Shown here: in pieces, positions 1-9,818 of the stretch | How the letters are laid out: the number at the start of each line of letters is the position of its first letter | Position numbering within the stretch: position 1 is the first letter of the stretch | Assembly: GCF_000829415.1 (NCBI RefSeq) | Contig: NZ_AP014637.1 | Coordinates: 4,729,001-4,793,000 of the forward strand | Length of the DNA: 64,000 nt | Direction of reading: 5' to 3' | Origin: Pseudomonas sp. StFLB209 | Lineage (GTDB): Bacteria > Pseudomonadota > Gammaproteobacteria > Pseudomonadales > Pseudomonadaceae | Program-made: the position numbers and the translations under genes | The notes under the pieces: model-generated | What the model saw: only the letters and a program-made list of their open reading frames with translations | Told to the model about the DNA's origin: nothing | Databases searched by the model: none

Positions 1-319
1 ATTGCTCGATACCCGGCGCGCCGCTGCGCTGGCCACCCGTGAGGCCTGGGCGGGTGTGACCGATGGCATGGCGCAAATCAAGGCTCTGGAGGTGGCGCGG
101 GTTTCGGCCCAGTCTGCGGTTGACTCCAATCGTTTGGGTTATCGCGTCGGGGTGCGCGTTGGTGCCGATGTGCTGGAGGTGCAGAGCCAGCTCAGCGAGA
201 TCGTGCGTCAGTTGGCGAAATCCCGTTACGATGCCTTGCTTGCCCAGTTGCAACTCAAGGCGGCGATTGGTGCGCTGGGTGAAGGTGATCTGGCTGACAT
301 CAATGCCTTTTTGCAATGA
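1..319 (+). CDS. TolC-family outer membrane protein, C-terminal end only
   Basis: The window opens inside this gene; only about 105 C-terminal residues are present, closing with TGA at 317-319. They are alpha-helical with the pattern expected of the last coiled-coil helices of TolC-type channel proteins: a helix rich in Ala/Gln, then 'GYRVGVRVGADVLEVQ', then a helix ending in a short Leu/Ala-rich tail ('LKAAIGALGEGDL'). TolC proteins form the outer-membrane exit duct of type I secretion systems or tripartite efflux pumps. The missing upstream part would contain the signal peptide and first barrel repeat. The partner pump or exported substrate lies outside the window and cannot be inferred. 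Confidence 0.8.
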   Translation, partial: LLDTRRAAALATREAWAGVTDGMAQIKALEVARVSAQSAVDSNRLGYRVGVRVGADVLEVQSQLSEIVRQLAKSRYDALLAQLQLKAAIGALGEGDLADINAFLQ

Positions 320-435
320 ACGCCAGTCTGATGTTCAAAGCACCAGAGCGGCCTGCGCACATCCGTACAAGCGCTGGCTGCTGGTTTCATGCCTACTGAT
401 GCAAAGTCTTGCCTTGCCCATCAGAGTCCGAACTC

Positions 436-1353
436 ATGAACCGTAACGACCTGCGCCGTGTCGACCTCAACCTGCTGGTGATTTTTGAAGCGCTGATGTT
501 CGAGCGCAACCTGACCCGGGTGGCGGAGAAGCTGTTCATTGGCCAGCCGGCGGTCAGTGCGGCGCTGGGACGTCTGCGCGATCTGTTCGATGATCCGTTG
601 CTGCTGCGCAATGGCCGGGTCATGGAGCCGACGGCGCGGGCGCTGGATATTCTTCAGGAGATTCGGCCGGCGCTGGACACCATTTCCGGCGCCGTGAGCC
701 GCGCCAAGGACTTCAACCCGGCCAGCAGCACCGAGGTGTTTCGCATTGGCCTGTCGGACGATGCCGAGTTTGGTCTGTTGCCGCCGCTGATGGCGCAGTT
801 GCGCGAGGAGGCGCCGGGTATCGTCGTGGTGATCCGCCGGGCCAATTACCTGCTGTTGCCCGCGCTGCTGGCCTCGGGAGAAATCTCGGTGGGGGTGAGC
901 TGGACCGTGGACCTGCCGGCCAACGCCAAGCGCAAGAAACTGCGTGACATCCCGTGCAAGGTGATTCGCGGGGATAGCCGCCCCGAGCCGCTGACTCTCG
1001 ACGACTATTGCCGACGGCCGCATGCCATGGTGTCGTTCTCCGGGGACCTGTGCGGCAATATCGATATGGACCTGGCGAGGGTCGGCCGGACCCGCAAGGT
1101 GGTGCTGGCGGTGCCGCAGTTCCATGGTTTGCGCGCATTGCTGGCCGGCACCGAGATGATTGCCACGGTGCCTGACTACGCCGCTTGCCCATTGGTCGAA
1201 GGCACTGCCCTGCGGGCTGAAGATCCGCCATTCCCGATCGATCCGGCCGAGTTGTCGATGGTCTGGAGCGGCGTCCATCACAATGACCCGGCCGAGCGCT
1301 GGTTGCGCGAGCGGATTGCCCACTACATGAGCAGGGCGCTGCCGATTGGTTGA
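436..1353 (+). CDS. LysR-family transcriptional regulator
   Basis: A 305-residue regulator with the N-terminal LysR winged helix-turn-helix ('DLNLLVIFEAL', 'RVAEKLFIGQPAVSAALGRL') followed by a co-inducer-binding domain ('RIGLSDDAEFGLLPPLM'). It resembles the NodD/LeuO-like LysR branch whose members begin 'M..DLR..DLNLLVIFE'. An in-frame ATG at 409 exists, but 436 begins right at the conserved N terminus. It starts 116 bp after the TolC-type gene on the same strand. A decayed second copy of its first codons and last 120 bp lies at 7262-7408, on the far side of the Rhs gene. The target is unknown; the neighbouring exporter is a guess only. Confidence 0.9.
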   Translation: MNRNDLRRVDLNLLVIFEALMFERNLTRVAEKLFIGQPAVSAALGRLRDLFDDPLLLRNGRVMEPTARALDILQEIRPALDTISGAVSRAKDFNPASSTEVFRIGLSDDAEFGLLPPLMAQLREEAPGIVVVIRRANYLLLPALLASGEISVGVSWTVDLPANAKRKKLRDIPCKVIRGDSRPEPLTLDDYCRRPHAMVSFSGDLCGNIDMDLARVGRTRKVVLAVPQFHGLRALLAGTEMIATVPDYAACPLVEGTALRAEDPPFPIDPAELSMVWSGVHHNDPAERWLRERIAHYMSRALPIG

Positions 1354-1410
1354 TGTTCAAGGCGCTGCTGAGCGGGCGGGTGCCAGTTGTAGAATATCGG
1401 GATGAAAGGG

Positions 1411-1438
1411 GTGCCCGGATCAATGCTGTTCGGGCACC
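1411..1438 (-). terminator. Hairpin after the Rhs gene
   Basis: GTGCCCG at 1411-1417 pairs perfectly with CGGGCAC at 1431-1437. It sits about 12 bp past the Rhs stop codon, so it could end minus-strand transcription, but the following bases (CCCTTTC) form only a weak T tract. Confidence 0.45.
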
Positions 1439-1449
1439 TACGTGGACCT

Positions 1450-4400
1450 TCAGAAGTACACAGGGTTGTACGAGTGGAGTGCTATCTTTTTGAGGTTTTC
1501 AAGTTTCAACGGAAAGTCGCTGGCTTTTTTTACGACGTTGATCGTGAAGTTCTGTGCGGCATAATTGCTCAAGGCCGCTTCTGCCGAAAGTCCTCCTAGT
1601 GCCGAAGGTGAAAGGTTGCTCAGTTTTGCGATTTTGTCTGCCAATAAAGCACCGTCGTGTGACGCCGTCACCGGACCCACAAATGCTTTGACGGGCTTGT
1701 TGGTCAGGTTTCTGAATTGTGCCGCAAATGAATTGGCGCCTCCGTTGCCTGAATAGCAAATAATCAATCGAGTCGAGTCATAGAGCTTGGGATCAACGCC
1801 CTTGCCATTGAGTAACGTCAACACTTCTGCTGCTGAATATCCCTTGCCTTTGATGACGACCAGAGAGGGTTCATTCAATATGACTTCTTCGACAAAACTC
1901 AGGCTTTTGCCATGGATCGACAGATTTAGACGGCTCCCACCTTTGTACGTGTCGACAAATGTATACAGATCGTCCTGAACCATGGTCAGTTGCTTCATCG
2001 TGCCGCCCATGGTGACGTATTTAGTGGTGTTTTCGGTGCCACTCTTCACCGCACTGATCACCCGACGCTCGGAGTTCATGGCCGCGCCCATTCCCGAAGC
2101 CCCGGCGTAACGGCTGACTTTACTGACGGCGCTCAGCCCGGTAATCGCGCCTGCTATTGCGGTTACAAATGACAGCCCTGAAAACGCACTGGCCGCCTGT
2201 GGGTCGCGTTCTGCCAGCAGTGCCGCCGCGATACCGAACGCGCCTGAGGTGATTTCCAGGCCCAGCGCGGCAATGGCAAGACCCGATCCCACACCGCCAG
2301 TGGCCAGGGTTAGTCCGACCCCGATCGCCATGTTCATGCCAGCCTGCACGACTCTGTTCTGCGCCAGTGCCTCGTGGGTCACCGCGCTGTAGTGCGTGAG
2401 TTCCTCGTAGTGCCCGCTGGGGTCACTGAAGTTCACCGGGTCGTTACTGCAATACACATAGCCATTGGGGCCACCGTCACCGAACGGGCTGAGGTTGTCA
2501 GGGGTCTGGAACGCTTGCAGGGCAGTGTTGTAGACCCGGGCGCCGTTGCCCAGCAAATAGTGGCCGGTGGGCCTGTCCAACGGCTGGCCATTGAAGCCCA
2601 GCCAGTGGCGTTGGGTTTTATCGTCGGGGCGGTAGCCGAAGGGCGTGTAGCTGAACAGGGTCAGCGCCTTGGGAGTGGCGGTCAGATCGTAACTGGCGAT
2701 AACCGAGCCTGCGGCATTTTTGAGCTCAAAGCTGCGCGTGGTGGTGTCGCTGCCGCCTTGCGGTTTGAGCGTCTGCTGCATGAGGACGCAGGCGGGGCTC
2801 TGGTTGGCCAGCAGCGAGAAGCGGTTGTGATAGACGTTTTTGATCATCACCCAGCCCTTGCGGGCATATTGCTGATCGTCACGGTAGTAAAAGCTGTCTT
2901 CGCAATCGTTGCCATAGCACGACCGTAGTTTGCCTTCCTGGTCATACAGGTAGTTGTATTCCCTGAACCCGCCATCGGTACGGTACATCTGGCTCAGCAG
3001 CCCGCTGCCGTTGTAGTCCAGCGTGTAGCCTGACTCGTTCTTCTTCAGTCGCCCCAAGGCATCGTAGTCGAGCTTGGCGGTGGCGATGCCTGCTGCGCTA
3101 TGGCTGATCGAACGGAGTTGGGTCTGATCAGCGGTATCGCAGGTGTAGGTGGCTGTGTCCTGGCCGCCGTCAAAGACGCTGACGCAGCTGCTGATGTTGC
3201 CCAGCGTCGTGTAGGTGAAGGTTTGCTTGCTGAGCTTTTTGCCATGCACATCCACCGGCCGTTGCGTGCCACTGCATTGATACACCGCCAACTGGCCAAT
3301 GGGAGTGTAAGTAAAGCTTTCCTGGGAGGTTTCGGTGCCGTCACGCAGGACCTTGACGCTGGCCAGCCGGCCATCGGCGTCGAACGCCTGGCGCACAACC
3401 AGGGTCGACAAGCCGCTGGCGCTGAATGTGCGTTCGGTTTCGCGGTCCTGGGTATAGTACTTGTAGGTGATGGTCATCGAGGTCTTGCCGACTTCGTCGG
3501 TGACAGTTTCCTCAGTCAGGCGCTCATTACTGTCGTAGCTCAGGCGGGTGCTGACCCCCGGTGCCGAAGTCTTGACCAGGCGGCCCAGCAAGTCATAGCT
3601 GTAGAGGGTCTTGTTGCCGAAGTCGTCGCGGTGCTCCAGCAGCAGACCGCGCATGGAGAACACCGAGGTCGCGGTTGTGGTTGTTCCGCCACGGTCTGTG
3701 GTCGTCAGGTTTACACCCGTGGTCGCAGCGTCATACCCGCGCTGGGTGCTGACCTGACCTGCAAGGTTTACCGCCTGGGGAACGGCGCTGGCAAGCAGGC
3801 CCCAGTCGTTGCTGCCGCTATAGCTGTAGGTTTTCTTGCGGCCTGCCACTTGTTCGGCAGTGACCCGTTCGAGGCCGTCGAAGGTGCGGCTGCCCCATTC
3901 ATAATTGAACGTGTCCGCCGGTTTGCTGATCGCCAGGCGTGATGCCTGGGCCGAGGCGATGTGCGCCGGGTACTCGACAATACGCTCGATACCTTCACTG
4001 CTCAGCTTGACCAACCGGTCGAAGCTGTCCTAGGCAAATTGCTTGACCGAGCCTTTGAGTGGGGTTTGCCTGGTGACCCGCCCGGCGTTGTCGTACTGGT
4101 ATTGCAGTGACTGATATTCGCTGCCACTTGCATCGCGCCAGGTCTGTTTTTCAATGCGCCCCAGTGCGTTGTAGTGGGTGGTCTGGCTGAGGTAGGACGC
4201 AGCCTGATACTGCTGTTTCTCCACCATGCTCCGGGTGACGGGATCGTATTCGCGGTATTGCGCCATACCGCCCACCACCAGAGATTTGCAGGGCTGCCCC
4301 CAGTTATCGTAGAACTGCTCCAGTTGGCGCTTGACGATGGCGGTGGCGGCATCGGTGGCGGGTTGGTAGTCGTACTCGGTGGTGAGCTTTTCCCGGCCCA

Positions 4401-6852
4401 GGCCATCGTAGGTAGTGCTCGATAGTTGTTTCCAGGCCACGCCGACGGCACTCGAGCGGCGCGCCTCGGTACTGGCGATGCGGTTGTGGGCGTCACGGAT
4501 TTCCCGGTATTGCTCACCGCCTGGAAAGGTCGTGGTGACCGCGGGGCCGCCCTTGCTCAGCGAATACTCATAGCGGGTCTGTTTGGCACTGGTGGCTTCT
4601 TGCTCCTTATCTTCCTTGCTGAGCATCTGGCCATAGACATCGTAACTGTAGGCCACGCTATTGCCCTTCTGGTCCTTGGAGAACAGCAGTTGCTGGGTGC
4701 GCATGCAGTGCGTGACTTCGCTCGTGTCCTGGGTTTTTTCGGCCGACTCGAAGGTCATGGTGGTGGTCAGCTTGTCGCCTTCCAGCGTATAGGCGTAGCG
4801 GGTTTTCTGGATGGACAAGGCGATGTCTTGGCCTGTCGAGTCGAGCAGTCGCTGGCTCAGGGATTTTATCCGGCCGAACGAGTCTGTATCGGTCTGGGTG
4901 TAGTACTCGGTTTGCTGAACCACCAGGCAGCTGTTACGCCAGTTCTTCAGACGGATGCCGTCGTCGGACTGTGGCTGATGGATGACCAGTTTCAGCGAAG
5001 GTTTTACGGCGCTGCCCCGGACTGTAGTGCTTTTTACCGGGATTTCGGTGTAGCCATAGTAAGTCCAGCTCAGCTCTACCCGTTTGCCATCCACCGTCCG
5101 GTAGCATTTTTCCGACTCCACATTGACGCGGAAGTAGTTGGGGCCGCCGGGGTGGCTGATGTTGACCGGCAAGTTGTAAAGAAGCTTGCCGCCGTCGGTC
5201 GGCACCGGCTCGCGTATGACTGTGCGGTCCTCCACGGTGCCCCAGGTCATTCCCTGTTTGCCGAACGCCTGCATCGCCCAGCCAATTGCACCAAAGTGGT
5301 CTATCCAGTACCCGAGTTTTCCATGGAAGCCCGACGTGTCCGTGAAGGTGGATGTATTGGTGACGATGGTCGAGTCAACAGACTGGCCCTTGTAGTAGGT
5401 GTACTCGGTGGTGACATCGCCTTGCACCTGTTTGATCAGGTTGCCGGCGGCCTCGTAGACTTGCAGCTCGGTTTCGGTTCGCTGCGCGCTGCCTTTGCTG
5501 TAGGTGATCTGGGTTTCCAGGCTGAATTGCTGGGCTTTGCTGTCGAAGTTCCGTTTGAATTGCCGGGTTGTGACGCAATCGCTCTGGCTGCTGATCTGTT
5601 TGCTCAACACGTCGTTGATGTCGTAGTGCAGCTCGTTCAGTACTGTGGTGCCGTCGAAGGTTCTGGTCTGCCTGGCGAAGCTGGAGGTGAAGGTGTAGTC
5701 CTCCACCAGGTCCGATGAGGCATTACTGCCGCTCAGGCTGTAGCGCGCAATACGGCTGTCTGCCGTGTAGCTGATGGTTTCTTTTAAACCACGTGAAGAC
5801 TCGATGGCAGTGAGTTGCTTGTTGGTGTAGGTGAACTCCTGGGATTCGGTGGCGCCTGCGTTGAACCATTCATGTCTGACCAAGCGGTTGTCTTTGTGGT
5901 AAAGGTTGCAGCGTTTGACCGGCTCTTTGTCGGGGTATTGAGTGAAGTCGAGGGTGTCGAGTTCGACTTCCTTACCGGCGAGGGTGGTTTTTTTCTTGAG
6001 TACCGCGGTTCTCAGTAATACCTGACGGTCATCCGAGACTTCGCTCAGGGTCACGTTCTGGCCGCTGCTTTCTGGAAACCCTTCCTGCAACAAAGTGCCG
6101 GGGTCTATTCGCCATTTAAGGTACAGAGAGTGGCCCAGGCTGTTGCTGATCTGGGTAGGTAACACATAAAGCGCCGAATCGACACTCGAAGCTTCTTGGC
6201 CCGGTGCTGGTTCAAAGGCTTGGGTCATGCACTCTACGGTTCCATCTTTGTGGATGATCTTTGCCTGCGCCCAAATCCCGTGACGATCTCTAACGGTGTT
6301 GAAGCTGCTGATTTAAAGACCCGGCATTGGCGAGTACGGCACCAATGGCTGCGCGACAGTAATGGCCTCGCCGGTGTGCAAGTGTAATTTGAGCACACCG
6401 CTGTCATAGAGTATGAAGTAACTGAAACGCGGCGCCCAGCCGCCTTTGGTGAATGCGACATCGGGTGAATAGTAGTAATTGAGCGGCAGTACCGGGCCCA
6501 TGCCGGCATTGCCGATCAGCGTGGTAATGGGCAGAAAGGCATTGAATTCGCCGGTCTGGATATTACCGCCATTATTCTCGGGGGCGCTGGTATTGAAAAT
6601 AGCCTGGTGGCCCAGCATTAACGGATAGCTACAGCCGTGCAGGCTGTACTCGATTGACAGAATATTGTCAGTGTTAAGGACGGTGTTTCTTTTATAGACC
6701 GTATTGAAGATGGTCAGCGTCTTGTTGGGGATGTCGAGGCTGACCAGGTTGCCGGTCTCCAGGGTGGAATATAAGGACCCAAAGTTTCCCTGTATTCTCA
6801 GCCCGGTGTTCCTGGGCAACTGGTCGAGTTGCTTCAGAAGTATCTTTTCCAT
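1450..6852 (-). pseudogene. Rhs/YD-repeat toxin-like protein, interrupted by two in-frame stop codons
   Basis: Read from ATG 6852 (GGAG in its leader) this is one continuous frame of about 1800 residues with two stops: TAA at 6313-6315 and TAG at 4030-4032. No frameshift is needed, so the pieces (about 179, 760 and 859 residues) are one gene. The N-terminal part has the Rhs shell start ('FNAFLPITTLIGN'), the middle has many YD repeats (for example 'YSYDVYGQMLSKED', 'YNALGRIEKQTW'), and the core ends near 'GYVYCSNDPVNFSDPSG'. After the core come two hydrophobic stretches and a tail with 'SIHG' and 'LIICYSG', like the His and Cys blocks of clan CD cysteine peptidases. Rhs/TccC proteins encapsulate and deliver a variable toxic tail. 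No immunity gene follows. Translation probably stops early unless the stops are suppressed or are sequence errors. Confidence 0.85.
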
Positions 6853-6914
6853 GATCTGCTCCGCAACCCGATTGGCTGCCCTGGTTCTTGTCCTTGAGAA
6901 TTGATGGCCCGTAA

Positions 6915-7070
6915 GAGGGTGTCCACAAAATGGCTGCACTCGGCAATACGGCGTTGAAATCGACCTGGATCGCCGGCCCGATCAAAATGCTCAGGTACTT
7001 ATGTACACTGCGCTTTTTCGCCCGATTACGCCTTGTCTTGCCTTCGTTCGCCTATTTTGTAAGCACCCTC
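6915..7070. repeat. Small inverted-repeat element (MITE-like) upstream of the Rhs gene
   Basis: GAGGGTGTCCACAAAA at 6915-6930 is matched, in inverted orientation with three mismatches, by TTTTGTAAGCACCCTC at 7055-7070. The 156-bp unit is flanked on both sides by TAA, a possible 3-bp target duplication. Inside is a plus-strand reading frame of 47 codons from ATG 6930 that ends at the right repeat; it is Leu/Arg-rich and not recognisable. The unit has no transposase, so it would be a passive element. It overlaps no recognised gene. Confidence 0.5.
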
Positions 7071-7261
7071 TAAGCCCATACCCTGTGAGTTTCAGGCGTC
7101 AGGCGCGGGGGTGTCTGCTAGCAGAGCTATTGGGTGGCCAGGGTTGCAGGAGGCTTCGCACTCATTGTGTTAGCGCGGGGAGGGAGGGGAGGTCGAGCGT
7201 TGCGCCCAGGATTTAAGCTGGCTGTTGCAGCATCGCGCCTTTGATCAGCAGCGTTTCAAAG

Positions 7262-7408
7262 CATTAACTGTAACGACCTGCGTCGGTGCCGATCAATCCG
7301 GCCGAGTTGTTGATGGTCTGGAGCGGCGACCATGACAACGACTCGGCCGAGCGCTGGCTGCGCGAGCGGATTGCCCACTACCTGAGCCGGGCGCTGCCGA
7401 TTGGCTGA
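7262..7408 (+). pseudogene. Remnant of a second LysR gene (internal deletion)
   Basis: ATTAACTGTAACGACCTGCG at 7263-7282 resembles the first codons of the LysR gene at 436 (start codon ATG changed). It is joined directly to about 120 bp matching that gene's last 120 bp (1233-1353) with about 11 differences, including the same stop position. About 790 bp in between are missing. It cannot encode a regulator. With the intact copy at 436-1353 it brackets the Rhs gene. Confidence 0.8.
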
Positions 7409-7420
7409 TTGATGCGCTGC

Positions 7421-8992
7421 TTAATCGGCGATCTTGCTGGCGGAGCTTTGCAGCAGCCAGTTCTTGCGCTGCGGCATCAGTAGACCCTCAAGGACCGACA
7501 CACGGTGGTCACGTTGTGAAATACGCTCTTGCTCGAACACCTCGTTGATCATGCTCAGCAGGTTGCGTGACTCGGTGACCGAAGCCGGAGTCTGCAGGTC
7601 ACGGGTCAGGTCGCCATTGACGTAGGTGCGGACCCGCTCGTTCTGGGTGGACTGTTGAGTGGCGCTGGCCTCGATCAGCCTGCCCTTATGGTAAGCGATG
7701 CGGGTGCTGCTGCTGGCCTGGTCATTGATCTCGTAGTAGCGATAGTTCTGAGATTCACGCTCGCTGCTCAAGGTCAGCGCGACCAGTGGGTTGAGGCTCT
7801 GGTGGTAAGACGCCTTGAGTGCGCTTTGCTGTTGTTGCTGTACATCCAGCTCCAGCGGTTTTTCATCGTTGACGCTGCTGGTTTGCGAAACAGTGTAGCT
7901 AAAGCGCTCGGCTTCCAGCGGCCGCATCGGGTTGTTGTAGCGCTCGGTCTCGTTAATCGAGGCGCTGAAGTCGGCCAGGCCGCTGAGCAAGGTGCGGTCC
8001 TTCTCGCTCAGCCGATCTTCGGCTGCTGCGCTGCGCTGGTCGTCAGCGCTGTTGAGCTGAACGAAGGCGTCCTTGAACAGGCTGATCAGATCCTTGTCAC
8101 CCTGGCCGCGTTTTTGTGCGGCATCGAACTGTTCAAGGTAGTTGTTGATCGCTGACTGGCGCTGAGTGACGTTGCCGAGCAACTGAAGGTTGCTGGCATC
8201 AAGCTCCAGTTTCAGCTCGCCGCTGGGACCTTGCAGGCTGACGCTGCGGGATTTTTCATCCAGGCGCAATTCGAAAAGTTGGTCGCCGTCCGGGGTCTGT
8301 AATTTGGCATTGAGCTGCAGTGAGGTGAACAGCTTTGGATCTAGTTGGGTCAGTTCGCCCAATTGCAGTTTGGGCGGCACTTGGCTCAGGCCATCAATGG
8401 CGGACTGGAAAGAACTGGCCAGAGCGCTGAGGCCCTTGAGTTCGCTTGCGCTCAGCTCACCGCCCAGTACCTCGGCATTGACCGCCAGGCCTTGATCGTT
8501 ACTGGCCAGAGACAACTGCACCGTGGCGCCGGAAGCGGTTGTCAGACTAAACGTCAGGCTATTGTTCGGGTGTGCGCGTAGATCGTCCTGTAGCGGCTTG
8601 AGTGCAGCAGGTCCGCTGATCTCGGATCCAGAGGCAAACACGGATTGGGAAATGGCTTTGCCGCCATTGGCTGCCAGTTGTTCAAGCAACGCCGCGCCCA
8701 AACCCTGAAAACGGGCACCGCTCGGGCCTGATTTGAGTTGCGCAAGTATCAAGGCGCTGAGTGGGTCTGTGGCATCCGCTTCCCAGCTGTAATGGGTCTG
8801 CGCACCAGGCATTTGGCCTTGGCGTGAATAGGTCTGCGAGTCACTGACACTGTTGTCTTGGCCGAGGATGACGCTGGTCGCCGGCAGGCTGGTATCGGCC
8901 GAAGTCTGGCCGGCGGGCTGCACGGGCAGCGTGGTGCTCAGCTGAGTTTTGTACAGTGGGCTTAGCGGGGTGAGGCCTGTAATAGCGTTCAT
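7421..8992 (-). CDS. Conserved-looking hypothetical protein, 523 residues
   Basis: The function is not recognised. The start at 8992 has GGAAG about 8 bp upstream. There is no signal peptide or membrane segment. The protein is Ser/Gln/Leu-rich: an unstructured N-terminal 70 residues, an Ala-rich helix ('LGAALLEQLAANGG'), then a central stretch of amphipathic beta-like segments ('LKLELDASNLQLLGNV') and a Gln-rich C-terminal half. The N-terminal low-complexity plus beta-rich pattern loosely recalls flagellar hook-length or biofilm-matrix proteins, but no motif proves this. Codon use is typical of the window, so it is a real gene. It is convergent with the LysR remnant. Confidence 0.75.
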   Translation of the reverse strand: MNAITGLTPLSPLYKTQLSTTLPVQPAGQTSADTSLPATSVILGQDNSVSDSQTYSRQGQMPGAQTHYSWEADATDPLSALILAQLKSGPSGARFQGLGAALLEQLAANGGKAISQSVFASGSEISGPAALKPLQDDLRAHPNNSLTFSLTTASGATVQLSLASNDQGLAVNAEVLGGELSASELKGLSALASSFQSAIDGLSQVPPKLQLGELTQLDPKLFTSLQLNAKLQTPDGDQLFELRLDEKSRSVSLQGPSGELKLELDASNLQLLGNVTQRQSAINNYLEQFDAAQKRGQGDKDLISLFKDAFVQLNSADDQRSAAAEDRLSEKDRTLLSGLADFSASINETERYNNPMRPLEAERFSYTVSQTSSVNDEKPLELDVQQQQQSALKASYHQSLNPLVALTLSSERESQNYRYYEINDQASSSTRIAYHKGRLIEASATQQSTQNERVRTYVNGDLTRDLQTPASVTESRNLLSMINEVFEQERISQRDHRVSVLEGLLMPQRKNWLLQSSASKIAD

Positions 8993-9200
8993 AAACGGCT
9001 TCCAATGTCGTTATGCGCAGGTTATCGGCCGTACAACGGAAATCAGTAGCGATATCTGAGGATTTGTATCGGGTCTGTAGCCAACACAGCACATGCATCC
9101 AATTCTCGTCTGGCAATCAGCGGCACCATCGCACTCTCATCGAAGCCGGGCTTGAGCAGTTCGACGCCCGCTTCTCAATCCGTGCCATGGAGCGCCGAGC

Positions 9201-9815
9201 ATGTCCGACACCCTTCACCCCGACGCAGCGGCGGGCGAGTCAGCTCGTGAAGTCGTGACCCTGGTGATCCGCCACCGGATCAAGACCGGCCTGGAAGTGC
9301 AGTACGAACAGTGGTTGCGGCGCATTGTCAGCATTGCCGCCAAGCAGCAGGGCCATCTGGGCGTGGATGTCATGCGTGGGCGCAGCGACGGGCTGCAGAC
9401 CTTTACCTCGGTTTTGCGCTTTGCTTGCACTCAGAGCCTGCAGCAATGGCTGGACTCGCCGCAGCGGCGCGAGCTGGTGCGTGAGGCCGAGCCGATGCTG
9501 GCCGATGGCGATCAGACTCAGGTCACGGCCCACAACGAATTCTGGTTCAACTCAAGCGTTGAAGAGGCGCGCCAGCCGCCGCGCTGGAAACAGGCGGTGG
9601 TGTCTTACCTGGTGATTCTGCCGTTGAGCCTGCTGGTGCCGCTGCTGTGGGGGCCGGTGCTGGGGCTGAGCCCGCTGCTGTCAGGTTATGTGATGAGCAA
9701 CGTGCTAATCACCCTGACCATTGTCCTGTTGGTGGTGTACCTGATGATGCCTGCCGCCACGCGATTGTTCGCTGCCTGGCTGAATGCCCCAGCCTCAGAC
9801 AAAGGGAGTAACTGA
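9201..9815 (+). CDS. Antibiotic biosynthesis monooxygenase (ABM)-type protein with C-terminal membrane anchor
   Basis: Residues about 15-115 form an ABM-like ferredoxin-fold domain ('EVVTLVIRHRIKTGLEVQYEQWL', 'QGHLGVDVMRG', 'ITSVLRF'-like strand, then 'HNEFWF'). Two hydrophobic helices follow (about 130-155 and 165-190), so the ABM domain should face the cytoplasm on an inner-membrane anchor. ABM proteins act as small cofactor-free oxygenases or as regulators of quinone-like compounds; this long membrane version has no assigned reaction. It ends 3 bp before the amidohydrolase start and so is co-transcribed with it. Confidence 0.8.
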   Translation: MSDTLHPDAAAGESAREVVTLVIRHRIKTGLEVQYEQWLRRIVSIAAKQQGHLGVDVMRGRSDGLQTFTSVLRFACTQSLQQWLDSPQRRELVREAEPMLADGDQTQVTAHNEFWFNSSVEEARQPPRWKQAVVSYLVILPLSLLVPLLWGPVLGLSPLLSGYVMSNVLITLTIVLLVVYLMMPAATRLFAAWLNAPASDKGSN

Positions 9816-9818
9816 TCC

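Noticed and set aside
1450..4014. Separate Rhs gene starting at TTG 4014
   Set aside because: It is in phase with the upstream part across a single TAG and has no ribosome site, so it is the same gene.
4426..5718. 430-codon plus-strand frame within the Rhs gene
   Set aside because: Antisense to the YD-repeat coding strand; Val/Leu/Gly-rich with no domain.
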